Shown here: positions 10,150-21,784 of the stretch, piece after piece | Position numbering within the stretch: the first letter of the stretch is position 1 | Layout of the letters: the number at the start of each line of letters is the position of its first letter | Assembly: GCF_030272615.1 (NCBI RefSeq) | Contig: NC_081408.1 | Span: 406,672,889-406,736,888 of the forward strand | Source of the DNA: Cryptomeria japonica | Lineage: Eukaryota > Streptophyta > Pinopsida > Cupressales > Cupressaceae | Direction of reading: 5' to 3' | DNA: 64,000 nt | Program-made: the position numbers and the translations under genes | Notes under the pieces: generated by a model | Seen by the model: only the letters and a program-made list of their open reading frames with translations | Databases searched by the model: none | What the model was told of the DNA's origin: nothing

Positions 10150-11874
10150 TTATAAGCTTTTAGTTCTAGCTGGACCACATAAATCAATGTGAATTAAATC
10201 AAGAGCATTATTGGATTTTTCTGGAATACTTTTAAAAGTAGCTCTAACTTGTTTTCCAAATTGACATTCCTTACATACTGTATTGTGAGGTTTGACAATT
10301 TTAGGTAAATCTCTAATTGCCTTAGTAGTACTGATTTTCACCATGCAATCAAAGTTTACATGACAGAGTCTCTTATGCCATAACCAACTTTCATCAATAT
10401 GTGCAATTAAGCATGTCTTTTCACTATTATTTAAATGAAAGATATTACCTCTAGTCTGATTACTGGTTGCAATTTCCAAACCAGTTCTATTCATGATTTT
10501 GCATTTTCCATTTTTGAATTGTAACTGAAATCCTTTCTCAACTAATTGACCAACACTCAAAAGATTATGCTTTAATCCTTCAACATAGTAAACATTGTCA
10601 GTGTTATGCTTACCATCAAGAGATATTGTACCCTTACCTTTGATTAAACAAGCTTTGTCATCTCCAAATCTCACTAAGCCTCCATTGTATTCTTGAAAGT
10701 TCAAGAATTTACCTTTGTCTCCTATCATATGATGTGAGCATCCTGAATCAATGATCCATTCATCCTTTACTTCAACTTTAGCTGCCAAGGCTTGTTCTAC
10801 CGCTTGAGCAGTAGGTGCCGGTTGATCTTCTGTTATAGCAACAAAAACCCATCCATTGTCTGTCGGATCCTCATCAAAATCATCAGTCACACCTTCATCA
10901 GCAATGTAACAAGATTTGTCTTTATTCTTCTTAAATATGTATCTCTGATATTCAGGGTTAGGATTGTATGTTCTTCTAGCTTCTTCTCTTAGTCTAGCAT
11001 GTCTATCAGCGCATCTCGAAGCCATATGACCAATCTTATTGCAGTTAAAACATTTAAAGGGTGCTTTACCTTCATACTTACTTCCAATTGGACCTTTAGG
11101 CAATTTCCTTCCAAATAGTGCTTCAAGTTCTTCAAGTTCTTCATTTTCTTTCCTGCTTTCTTCAAGTTCTCTTGCAAAAAAGGCTTTCCAATCAGATTTG
11201 TCAAATGATGGAGCAGATGATGTTGATGCTTTAAAGGAAAGATCTGTCTTTATTGTAGCAACGGGACCAAATTCTTCAATTTCAAAAGCTGAAAGTTTCC
11301 CAATCAATGTATCCCTAGTTACTGATATATTAGGCATTGTTCTTAACTCATTTATAGGAGTGACTTTCATTTTATATGCTAGTGGCAATCCTCTTAAAAC
11401 TTTTGAAACAATTTCATCCTCACTTAAGGTTCCTCCACAACATTTAATATCCAAAACAATCTCATTTACTCTTTCCATAAAAGCAGAAATCCTTTCATCT
11501 TCTTCCATTTTCAGATGTTCATACCTGACCCAGAATCTTTCAAGTTTTGCAATTTTGACTTTGGAATCTCCTTCATTCAGTGTTTCCAAATGATCCCAAA
11601 TAGCTTTAGCAATAGACCTATTTGATAGTCCCATGATTTGTTGATCTGATAATGAGCTCAAAAGTGCTTCTATTGCTTTGCAATCATTTTGTTCATATTT
11701 TCCCAAGGTAGGTGGATTAGGTTGACCTGGAGTAGGAGAAGTATAACCCTTTTTTGTAACATCCCAGATGTCCTTTCCAATGCAATTTAGATGTGTCTCC
11801 ATTCTGATCTTCCATATGCCATAGTTGGTTCCATCAAGTTTAGGACTATCCTTCCTGAAATAGTTAGTAGACAT
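10150..11874 (-). pseudogene. Copia gag, protease and integrase N-terminus (574 codons open)
   Basis: The first ATG is 42 nt inside the PBS/5' LTR border, so 11874 is the likely native start. In order: a UBN2-type gag domain (WKIRMETHL, AIWDHLETLNEG, about residues 20-190), a CCHC zinc knuckle CFNCNKIGHMASRC (about residue 270), the aspartic protease site WIIDSGCSHHMIGD (about 375), a gag-pre-integrase domain ending LWHKRLCHVNFDCM, and an HHCC-type integrase zinc finger (CKECQFGKQVR). The frame ends at a TAA where the family normally continues into the integrase core. The 574 codons are otherwise uninterrupted, so decay is concentrated in the 3' half of the polyprotein. Confidence 0.92.
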
Positions 11875-11915
11875 TGGATCTCCTCAAGATGTTAAACTTT
11901 TGCAAAAGAGGACTA

Positions 11916-11930
11916 GGCTTTGATACCAAT
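11916..11930 (-). other. Primer binding site of the copia element
   Basis: On the minus strand ATTGGTATCAAAGCC directly follows the 5' LTR end CTAACA. TGGTATCARAGC is the standard complement of the initiator methionine tRNA 3' end used by many plant LTR elements. Confidence 0.88.
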
Positions 11931-12979
11931 TGTTAGGTCCCGGAGACAACTGGAAGGGGGGGTGAATCAGTTGTCAAATAAATTCAAACCAAAAACAACT
12001 TGACCAACTTAATGCTTAATACTGGTAAACTAGTTTAATATGTCGGTAGATAGTTTTAACAGTTAATTGCTATATCGGTAAGGATTAGTGCATGAAACAT
12101 AAAGACAAAGTCATCCACAACACATAACACCAATATTTTTATGTGGAAACCCTGTAAGGGGAAAAACCATGGTGGGAAACCTTACCCACAATCAGATGAT
12201 ACTACTGCAGATAGTAAGTGTACATAAATGGGATTTGCACATGCAGAAAGGCCAAGCACCTAGAGCTCACTGCTCAATTACAAAATGGGAGTCACACTGA
12301 CTACAATTGGATGGTTAAATCCAATAAGAATGTAATGCACAAAATAGCATCTTCATATGCTATATTCAATACCGGTGTAGTTCTGATTGTCTTCACAAAA
12401 ACCCTCCTTCAATCTTCAAATGATGTCTGCATGTACAGCTCTGCTTATTCTCACATATACCTTCACACAATCCTTTTTCACATTCCACACTTAATCTTAC
12501 AAATAAGATCTTACATTTATACCATACCCTAAGACCAATTTTAGTAGGTTGGCTCTACAAGATATTACAATAAAAACATTTTACAAATAATACAATACCC
12601 GATGCAATAACCGATTCAACATGTCGGCTTAATGCATTTACAACAATAATTAATCATCTCCATAGCATGTCGTGCTGATCTGGAAAAGATAAACCTGCCG
12701 GTGTAACCTGGACCTATTTGTCGGTAACAACAAATATGCAAATGCTAATATGCCAATAAACAAAACTCCAAGACAAAGTGTCCACACAATGTCTTTGACA
12801 TAACCAAGTGTTTTCCATATCATTCCAAGTACCGGTGATCATTATATCTTGCCGGTGTCGGTGACTGTGCATGAGTCACTTGCTTGTCGGTGAATGTTGC
12901 TAATTCTCCAAAGTGCCAAAGTTGATAAGTGTTTACTAGGTGTTGACATCAATGACAAAACCATACCAAAATACTAACA
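11931..12979 (-). repeat. 5' LTR of the copia element
   Basis: 1,049 bp, direct repeat of 6294-7343. A TATA box (TATAAATG on the minus strand; plus-strand TTTATA at 12516-12521) lies about 460 bp into the LTR, a plausible U3/R border. The ACCGGTA word recurs several times in the LTR. Confidence 0.93.
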
Positions 12980-12984
12980 ATACA

Positions 12985-13150
12985 CACACAGGTCGGTTGA
13001 TATAATAGGCTATACACACAGAGGTCGCGTTAGAGTTAGACACGTTGGCTAGGAGCTATACACACATAGGTCGCTTGATATATTACGACTATACACACAC
13101 AAGTTGCAATAGGGTTAAACACATCGCGGGACGCATCTATTCTGGCTCCA
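12985..13150 (+). repeat. Short irregular TATACACACA..GGTCG repeats
   Basis: The phrase TATACACACA followed within a few bases by AGGTCG or AAGTTGC occurs near 12,981, 13,011, 13,059 and 13,090, with TTAGAC or GATATA words between. This is the right-hand continuation of the repetitive tract interrupted by the copia element. Confidence 0.55.
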
Positions 13151-13199
13151 AAACAATTTATGGTGTGACTAGAACGTGATGTTAGTCTCACCTTTTGAA

Positions 13200-13707
13200 C
13201 CATAGGTTTTCAATTGGACGGCTGAGATTGCGCTAGGATTAGAAGCCGCATTAGATTTTTGATTGGTCGTGTTGGGGTTAGAAGCCACAAAAACAAGTCG
13301 CGTTAGTTATAATCATTGCTTCGCGGGTTAACATATTGGGCTTAATCCACAAAGTAGAGAAATGGAAAAAGTCGTAACTAGTTGTGTCTATTCACACAAA
13401 ACTATGAAAGCACTTAAAACTGCGTGTTAGTTGCAATGGTGAACAGGTGTTTTAGTAACTGTATATTTTTTATTGGATGGCTGAGAGTGGGTTACAAGCC
13501 ACATTAGATTTTTGATCGGTCGCGTTAGGATTAGAAGCCGCAAAAACTAGGTCGCATTAGTTATAATCATCATTTTGCGGGTTAATAGATTGGGCTTAAT
13601 CTACGAAGTAGAAAAATGATGAAAATCGCAACCGGTTGTGTCTATTCACATGAAACTGCGAAAGCACTTAAAACTGCGTGTTTGTTGCAATCGTCGTCCT
13701 TGGGGTG
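13200..13707 (+). repeat. Two-copy ~254-bp tandem duplication at the edge of the satellite
   Basis: Two adjacent copies carry the same ordered words: GGCTGAGA, TTAGAAGCC, ATTAGATTTTTGAT, TTAGTTATAATCAT, TTGGGCTTAATC, TTGTGTCTATTCACA, GAAAGCACTTAAAACTGCGTG. Matching points are 13333 and 13587 (254 bp apart) and 13424 and 13679 (255 bp apart). The length is about three times the 84-bp monomer downstream and the 3' third of each copy resembles that monomer, so this looks like a diverged three-monomer unit. Confidence 0.7.
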
Positions 13708-14540
13708 AACAGATGGTTTGACCCGTGAAGTCATAAAATTGCGAAAGCGCATAACAACCTGTGTTAGTCACAATCGATGTTTCGCGATAGTAGAGAATGT
13801 GCTTAACAGGTCAGGTACGAAACTCTAAAAGCACCTAACATGTCGTGTTAGTCGATATCGTCATTTCACAGGTCAACAGATGGTATAGACCCATGAAGTC
13901 ACGAAATTGGGAAAGTGCTTGACACACCGTGTTAGTCGCAATCATTTTTTTGCGGTGGTAGAAAATGTGTTTGAAAGGTCACGCATGAAATTCTGAGAGC
14001 ACCTCACATGCCATGTTAGTTGATAACATCATCTCATAGGTCAACAGATGGTATTGACCCATGAAGTTGCAAAATTGTGAAAGCGCCTGACACGACGTGT
14101 TAGTCGCAATCGCCATTTCGTTGTAGTAGAGAGTGCATTTAAAAGGTCATACATGAAACTGTGAATGAGGAAAACATGGCGTGTTAGTCGCCATCGCCAT
14201 CTTGTGGGACAATAGATGTTATTGACCCGTGAAGTAGCAAAATTTTAAAAGCGCACACACACCATGTTAGTTGCAATCGCTACTTCACGGTAATAGAGAA
14301 TGTGTTTAAAAGGTCCTATGTGAAAGTGAAAAATCACCTAACACATTGTGTTAGTCGCAATAATTGTCTCGCGGGTCAACATATGGAATTGACCTGTGAA
14401 GTTGCAAAATTGTGAAAGTGTATTACACATCGTGTTAGTCTTCATCACTGCTTCGCGGTAGTAGAGAATTCATTGAAGAGGTTATGCACGAAATTGCGAA
14501 AGTGTATAGCGTGCCATGTTAGTCAATATCGCAATTGGCT
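13708..14540 (+). repeat. 84-bp satellite with alternating monomer types (168-bp dimer)
   Basis: The word GTGTTAGT(C/T)G starts at 13761, 13845, 13929, 14013, 14097, 14181, 14264, 14348, 14432 and 14516: steps of 84 with one 83. Odd and even monomers differ. One type contains GGTCAACAGATGGTATTGACC (split form near 13,870-13,892 and each 168 bp on); the other contains GCGGTAGTAGAGAATGTG and AAAAGGTCA. The dimer repeats at 167-168 bp (13711, 13878, 14046, 14214, 14381). Monomers differ by roughly 15-25 percent by eye. Confidence 0.88.
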
Positions 14541-15782
14541 TAATGAAATTAAGTTTTCTACTAGTTGTGTACATAGGATGAATCCAAGGTCTTTGTAGGA
14601 GAAGATTATATGTGAGGGTATATGGGACATGGATAGGTGTAAGTAAAATATTGAGACCTACCTTAATAGGCAAGGTTATTGTACCTAGCGATTATCTACC
14701 AACATTATCAAAGCTAAAAATAGATAGAGAATAAGGTTGAATAATATAAGTATCCACAATGATTTTACACTTACAGCTTGCCATCTGAACAAATTCAATC
14801 ATATTTGATGTTAAACTGTCAGTTGCAAAAACTTATTCGTGCGTTTGAGCAAAAACTCCTTTCAGAGATAATAGAATATCTGAAAAGGCCACTGATATTT
14901 TTACTATTTATGAAAAATAAAAAATTCAAGGCACCAATCAAATTTCATTCTTTCATACATGGCAAACGTGCAAGTTGTGGATTTAAAAGTTAAAAGTAAA
15001 AGGCATCTTATTCAATACAATACATGCAACATTATTTCCATTTTGTTTTCACGTGCATACAATGTTTCAATTAAGTGAGATGGCATAAGAAGCATCTTGA
15101 ACTTAAACAAATGTTTCTTCAAATAAATTTTCTTATTCTATAGTTGTATCTTAAGTATACGTATCTATGACAAACCAACTCCCTATGATTGCACATGATG
15201 AGAAGCTTGAAATTCAAAGAACGTGAATATAGAAGAGTTAACAAAATCTCCATTTGTACTTAAGTTGATCATGAAAATAATTTATTTATGTTGTCTTGAT
15301 CTTTTACTGATATTCGATTACCTTGGGCATAAGCGTATCATTCATTCTAAGAAATTAAGTCTATAGTTTTCGTACATGAATTAGACTTTACTCCACCATT
15401 TTTAAATTTGGGCATAAACGTATCATTAATTTTTACTGATTTTATCATTTACTTGATCAAGTTGTCATTGAAAGTATCGATTTCTACTTTTTTTTCCACC
15501 TATTTAGTATTTCACAAAGAAGTTCTCTGAATATGTCAGCACATATTATTTTTTCTTCATATTTATATCAATAGCTATAAGTTGTGCCATTTACAAATTA
15601 TATTAGGATCATGGTGTGTTTTTCTTAATTGGTGAGGATTCATGAAAAGTGTTTTTTTTGCTGAGTAGGACCTAGTACTTGAAAAGACAATTATAGCCAA
15701 CCGAACTAAATACCACTATGCTACCCTCAACCCTATCTACCCTAAACAATGTTCTATCAATCCGGTATCCTATACCCTATAC
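14541..15782. other. No recognisable feature
   Basis: AT-rich sequence with only short ORFs that lack codon-level or motif support. No LTR ends, poly-A tails or terminal repeats were found. Confidence 0.4.
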
Positions 15783-16855
15783 CTAGATGGGAGAGAGAGG
15801 GGAGACATACATATAGGGGCATAGAGAGAGGCTAGATAGATGATGGGAAGAGAGGGGTGAGATAAATAAAGGGGGATAGAAGAGGAGAGTTGATGAATTA
15901 GGAGAATGAGAGAGAAGAGGAGGGAGAGAGAGAAAAGAGAAAGAGAGGGCTGAGGAGGGGGAGAGGGAGAGGTATACATGGAGTGAGAGACCTAGAGAGG
16001 TAGATAGGTTAGGGATAAAGAGAAGGAAATGATAGAGAAGTTCAAGAAAAGAGAGAGAGAGAGGGGGTAAGAAGGTAGAGAGAGAAGTGAAAAGGGAGGG
16101 AGTGAACTAGAGGTGGGTTATATAGAGATATAAGATACCTAGAGGGGGAGAGAGACATGAGAGACCTAGAGAGAGAGAGAGAGAGGTTTAATATAGATGG
16201 AGGAGGATAGAGAGAGGTTGGTATTGAGATATGGATGGATATGTAGAGATGTGGAGAGAGAAAGTGGGAGAAACCTAGAGAGGGGTAGAGAGGGTGTGAT
16301 GGAAAGCTGATGATGTTGATGGTAAAGAGAATAAGAAATAGTAGGGAAGGGGGAGAGATATTGGGATAAGGGGGGAGAGGGGGATAGAGAGGGAGAGAGG
16401 AAGAAAAGAAGATGATACCTAGAAATGGGAGGGAGGGATGAGGAGAGATGAAAGAATAAAGAGAGAAAGGAGTATGAGGGGATTGAGGGAGTATGACCTA
16501 GAAAATGAAGATAGGGAATAAGAGAGGAAGAGAGATGATGAGACAGTGGGGGAGGGAGATAGAGATGGAGAGGGGAAGAAAGGAATGGAGAGACCTAGAG
16601 AGGGGAGGGAGGGAGAAGAGAAGAGATAGAGGAACAAAGAGATGAGTAAGAGGGGATGGATGGAGAGGTAGAAATGGGGGAAGTGACAGACCTAGAGAAT
16701 AAGGAGATAGATATAGGTTTGGGGAGAGAGAAGAGTGGGAGAGAGTTCATAAATAGATAGCGGTATTGGGAAGGGAGAGAAAGGTGGGGAGGGAGGGAGA
16801 GAACTAGAGGGTGGACATTTAGATAAGTGAGAAACCTAGAGGGGGAGAGAGAGGT
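15783..16855 (+). repeat. ~1.07-kb purine-rich (GA) tract with recurring CCTAGA word
   Basis: Nearly every base is A or G, in irregular GAGAGG-type runs. Pyrimidines are concentrated in the word (A/G)CCTAGA, found near 15,782, 15,990, 16,138, 16,165, 16,274, 16,418, 16,497, 16,594, 16,691 and 16,835, spaced 27 to about 150 bp. It is therefore a degenerate minisatellite rather than a plain dinucleotide repeat. Long minus-strand Ser/Leu/Pro ORFs across it are compositional artefacts. Confidence 0.75.
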
Positions 16856-18480
16856 GGGTTTGCACGTGTTTCAATGAAACTAAAAAAACACCATAGAAAA
16901 CTCGAGCTCTCTCTTAGCTATCCAAGCATGTAATTTTTTCCGCATTTTGATTTCCTTAAGGCTTTATAGTTTTTTACACGTCCATTGGATTTTGAAGAAA
17001 CATACATGTTTAGAAACTAGACTCCATTCTACACAATTTTTAAAAAAAAGTTTTGATTTTGGATTAGTTTTCAATGATTTTAGGTGGGGAGCACGCTTAA
17101 ATTTTTGTTTTTCAGGATGTGTCCACTTTGAAAATTGGTAAAAAATCATACACTCGTTAAAAAATTAGCTGAAAAATCCAACATAAACTACAAGGTGTTA
17201 GCTAATTTCTCATTGAAGCGATTTTAAAAATTCAAAAAAAAGATTTAACATTTTAGGGGGGGCCACAACAGACGCTATATTATGTTTTTTGCATAAAAAC
17301 AAGACCACTTTTTGTGGCCCCCCTTTTTTAAGCCCTTAATCTCCACCATTTCCAAAAAAAAATAGTAGTTTAGAAAGTAGACTCGAAGAACTTTGACTCT
17401 TATTCTTGTTGCATCTTCAAATTTGGAGTGTAACTATGTTCAATTTGTCATGGAAGTTTAGACTTTGCTGATTTGAGAAAAAAAGTGGCATCTTAAGACC
17501 CCCTTTTGGTACTACAACTTGGTGCACATACCCTTTGTGAATAAGACTTGTACTTGTAAAAGCATATAAATATATAAAATGCACCTCAATGTATTATCAA
17601 GTACAAGGTTGTATTAGAAACATTCCCTATTCAAAACCTTCTTGATGGGTGTGCAGGGTCACTCTTAAGTTACCAATAAATTATAGGCCTAATAGGCAAA
17701 AATTTATTAAGATTTAACTATGAAAACCCCATTTATAAATCATCAAAGAAATTATTAGAAAAAATCTTTGAGGTAAATTATACTAGCCTTAACTGAAACC
17801 ACTATCCTATGGATCTTTGTTATATTCAATAATTTGAAGACTTTAATAATCCTATAATAATTTTGAAATTAGGTAAATTTTTAATGTTGTTTTTAGTTGT
17901 GTTTGTCCCTAATCAAATTTGTTGGGTGATAATGATTGGATGTGTTTGTGTTAATCATAATTACTATGAATAGAAGTTTGTCCTATTCAAAAGTAATGAT
18001 GGATATAAGTGTTTGCTCTCATCCAAAATTTGTGTATAACCTCAAATAGATGTGTTTATCCCTATGCTTGGTTATATGAGTATATGCGTTCTTCCCTATC
18101 CTTGAATTAATTCCACTAAGGTCAATCCTATTAAGGAAGTGTAGTGAGGGTAGATCCACTATTGCTTGTCACGAGTAGTGTATTTTTTATGAACTAATGA
18201 ATGTTTCATCAAGTATTGTTAGTCCATTTATCCCCATTGGAGAATGATGTAATAAGGGAGGTATTGGGAATATCACATCATTTCTATTGGTTTGTTGGTT
18301 TGTCATAAAAATATTTTTTGAGTAGTGCTTTCTTGTATTATGATTTTTAAACAACTCATCTATTTTCCTATAGTATAGGAGTTAAAAATTGAATAATTGA
18401 ATAGAAGTACAATATTGTTTTATGTATAAAAAAAAAATTGACTTCTATAAACTCAGCCCAAAATCTTAAACAAACTTGGG
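16856..18480. other. Unassigned non-coding sequence
   Basis: AT-rich, with no ORF carrying a recognisable motif. It contains the 70-bp inverted repeat listed separately and T/A-rich single-sequence DNA. Nothing else supported. Confidence 0.35.
17255..17324. repeat. Short inverted repeat, 13-14-bp arms
   Basis: Arm AGGGGGGGCCACAA (17255-17268) pairs with TTGTGGCCCCCCT (17312-17324), differing only by one G in the run. The loop contains a second small self-complementary stretch (GTTTTTTGC / ATAAAAAC). A tiny foldback element or a MITE remnant is possible; no clear target duplication flanks it. Confidence 0.55.
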
Positions 18481-18599
18481 ATTCATCGTTCATTTTGGAA
18501 ATATGGGATGTGTATGAAAGGAACGCCATCTTTCTAGCTAGCTTTGTAAGATATTAGTGAGGAAAATGAATAACATAATCCCACATTATTAGGATGGTA

Positions 18600-19140
18600 T
18601 ATTATCTTTCCAAGTAGGTTTAGATGTTTATTTTGAGTAGTATATGGTGAGCTTCAAAAGTGAATAGAATAAGATTGTGGTAAAAATCAGTCATTGCATT
18701 ATTCAAAATAGTGTAGAAGGCTTATAGACATTGATTAGAAAACTTAAGGAACTAGAGGAGGAGCATGTTGTGGAGTCCACCCTTGCTAATAAAAAATCAG
18801 GATCATAACATTAATTAAAATGGTAAACAAGTGCAATAGACTAAATAAAAAGGGTCAAGTTCTTAGACTAGAGGCCGCAAGAAGAAGAATTTTGATGATG
18901 AGAAAAATGAGCAATTAGGCTTGGCAAATTTTCCTATAAAAATTTACCAATAGGAATTAGAGTAGAAATATTCAAGAAATATAGTAGGGCTTTTTAAAAT
19001 AAAAAATTCTTAGGTTATTTAGTCTCTTTTTGTTTTCTATAGTTCGGTTACTATTTGGTTGTTCCTTTTCTTTTGGTAGCATTTTGTAAAAAGGGTTTCA
19101 AGTCCCTTCAAAACGCATTTTACCATTAAATAAAAAATGC
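18600..19140 (+). mobile_element. 5'-truncated LINE 3' end, LINE-D-like
   Basis: The terminal stretch 19,082-19,140 (GGGTTTCAAGTCCCTTCAAAA..ATTTTACCATTAAATAAAAAATG) closely parallels the minus-strand 3' end of LINE-D (GGGTTTCAGGTCCCTTAAAA..TTTTACTTAATAAAAAACATGG, 60,236-60,275). Upstream, about 18,660-18,930, is a Lys/Glu-rich decayed coding stretch that may correspond to the C-terminal part of LINE-D's third ORF. The 5' boundary is approximate. Confidence 0.55.
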
Positions 19141-21429
19141 ACAATCACATTTATTTAAAAAAATATTTTAATTTCTTTTTAGCTATTTCATAACATATAA
19201 ACCACCTAGCAGAGGGTAGCTTACTAGACTATTCGTTTTCATACATTCTTCATGATTGTCCTACAACACAACTTGCAACAATCATGGTCTAATCAAAATA
19301 ATTATATGATCTCTAGCATATAACACAACTTGCTAACCATACCTACCTTATCAAAAACCATCTTTTAATCTTTAATCTTTTTTCGCATCTACTTACTCCA
19401 TGATATCTCTTCCTAACATGTTTATCTACAACTAACATGTTTCTAGTGAAATTCATAGCATAAAATATTAGTTTATGCATAATATCTCAGCTATTTTGTA
19501 GACCTTCTCCCTAGGGACATCTCCACATGGATAGGAGCATTTTCTCCCTCTACAATATCCTTAGATAAAATTTTAAATGACAAGTTAGTTTACTTTAGAT
19601 AAAATATCCAATAAGATGCATGTGCTCACTAAAGTGTGGGTAGAATGTAGTGTCAAAATTACACACCCCTACAATTTGACATGACACAAAATCTCCTATT
19701 TAGCTTGAAAAAACAATATATTGCATTTATGCTATGAAAACATGAAAATGATAATTTTGTTAAAAAATATTCTCAATATGTAGTTTTTGAGTCTAATTTT
19801 CCTAGATGAAAGCACCATGTGCTTATGTCTATGTGGCACACTAGCATCCCATAAAAATGTTTGACTTAATTGACATATGTGTAGCACACTAGTGCCCCAC
19901 AAAATTAGAAATATTATATAAGTTGATATTTTCAATCATATGTCTTTAAATAGGAGATAAAACAAATTCTTGGGTAATACTTTATTTGTTGAGCATGTAG
20001 AAAGAAGTTAAACTCCCACAGAAGAGACTAATTTTCTTCACTACGCTTAGATACAATGACATATTATAATGCTCAATGTTTATCTTTTTTTTATACAAAC
20101 TAGAGAACAAAGGGGTGTTACACCCTTCTTTAGTCATTCTTTAACTTCCTAATATTAGTTCACAATTTTAAGTTGAATTTTTTAGCACCAAAATAACTTG
20201 GCATGTATTTGGCCCTCTTTTTTTTTTTGCTCGGTATATATTTGGCCCTCTTGTTAAAACAATATAGTTTCTCCTGAATCTCAAGTCAATCACCTTCTAA
20301 TTAATCACCATTCATCATTTGTCATGTTGAAGCATTTTAATTGTGTTTAAGGTCACGTCTAAGAGGACATCAAGGTTAAGCTCAAGACAATCACACCTTA
20401 TTCCACCCATCATCTACATATTTGTTTAGAGGTCAAAGTTTAATTTCTATAATTTAAAGATCAATTTCAACACAAAAATTATTTAAGAGAAAATTTGATA
20501 CGATTTTAAATTATATTAATTAAATCATATTAGTTGTAACATTTATACAATATAATTTTAGTAAAGACATTAAATAAAATCATTTTATTTTTTAATTCAA
20601 ATTAAACTTTCTCTAAATTTCCTCATACAAAATATATTTTATTTGTTATAAAGTTTTTAAAATATATTCTAGTTGTTATAAATATTTAAAATTTATTTAA
20701 ACACTCAAATTTCTTTAATCTAATTTCAGACTTTCACAAAATTTAAAAAATAAAATATATTATTTTTTTTAAAAAGCTATTTATAAAATGAACTAAGTTG
20801 TTTAATTGTGTAACAATTGTTGTAACATTTTTGCAAACATTCAATAGAAAAATGAATTACAAAATTTAAGATAAATATATAAAACATATTATCAAAGATG
20901 CTATCACTATCTTTAAAAAGAATTCCTCTTCAAATTTATATATGATATATTTATTATGTAATTTTTTTAATAACATTTACGCTAAAATCATAACTAATAG
21001 CTAAATTATTATTAAAAAAAACCTAATTCCCTAATCTCATATACATATTTCACATAATATAGCAACTAATATACACAGAGATTTTCAAATATTTATAAGG
21101 CCAATAATTTTCATAATTTAAATACTTTATATTTCATTAAAACAACTCTTTTCATCAAAAATTTGTAGTGATTTGATTATATTAACTGACAATAAATTAT
21201 TCAAACTGAAATGGCAAGAAGAGAAGGCGAGTAAAAGGGTGTTGTAATTTTATGGGAAGAAAAACTGACAAAGCAAACAAACATTAAAGATGAGATAATT
21301 ATAAATAGCTAATGATTTGAGAAGCCAATACTTCCTCCCTATAATTCTAAGTGAATGAGTTGCGAAAAAGGACTTGTGATTTTCTAGGTCAGTGAAAACG
21401 AGCAAAGTCGTAAAACAAACGTTATTCAT
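19141..21429. other. AT-rich intergenic sequence, no genes
   Basis: Very AT-rich with no supported ORF. A direct repeat of TATTTGGCCCTCTT at 20206-20219 and 20239-20252 brackets a 19-nt piece that begins with a T run, listed under findings. Nothing else identifiable. Confidence 0.4.
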
Positions 21430-21690
21430 GGTATAATCTGATAGACTTTGAACAAGTGCGAAAATTTGCAGAACATTAATAAACACCACAAATTTGCATA
21501 ACTTCATTAAATGGTATTCATTGTATTATCCGATAGACTTTGAACAAGTGCGGTAATTTGGAGAAATTTAATAAACTGAATTCATTGTACTATCCAATAG
21601 ACTTTGAACAAGAAAGAAAATTCACAGAACTTTAATAAATATTATTTTATCTACATAACTTCATTAAACACCACAAATTCAAAGAAGTGT
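21430..21690 (+). repeat. Three-copy tandem repeat, 64/92-bp steps
   Basis: The unit is marked by (G/A)ATAGACTTTGAACAAG at 21440, 21532 and 21596, preceded by ATTCATGGTATAATC or ATTCATTGTAYTATCC and followed by a CAGAA..TTAATAAA word. The first unit is 28 bp longer because it contains CACCACAAAT..CATAACTTCATTAAA; the same words recur after the third unit in a different order. Confidence 0.65.
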
Positions 21691-21784
21691 GGAAAATTGA
21701 ATGGACAAGATTTCACCCCACTTTTGTCAGTAGAATAAGTTTCAAGTCTTGGGAGTAATACTATTATAAATCAGCTTTATTGTG

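Larger units (their letters stand above)
6294..12979 (-). mobile_element. Complete Ty1/copia LTR retrotransposon, inactivated
   Basis: Two direct LTRs (6294-7343 and 11931-12979) bound an internal region read on the minus strand in the copia order gag, protease, integrase, RT, RNase H. Both ends are TG..CA-type (TGTTAG / TAACA on the plus strand). The 5 bp on each side are identical: ATACA at 6289-6293 and 12980-12984, a perfect target-site duplication. PBS and PPT are in the expected places. At least six nonsense codons, one frameshift and a changed RT active site make it non-autonomous. The LTRs differ by only a few percent by eye, so insertion is relatively young on the scale of this locus. 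Confidence 0.95.

Noticed and set aside
11039-11593. 184-codon plus-strand ORF
   Set aside because: Exact antisense shadow of the copia gag frame.
13708-14540. CRISPR-like array
   Set aside because: The repeats are contiguous 84-bp monomers with no unique spacers, and the context is plant nuclear.
15770-16637. Minus-strand Ser/Pro/Leu ORFs in the purine tract
   Set aside because: Pure composition effect of translating the CT-rich strand; no start context or domain.
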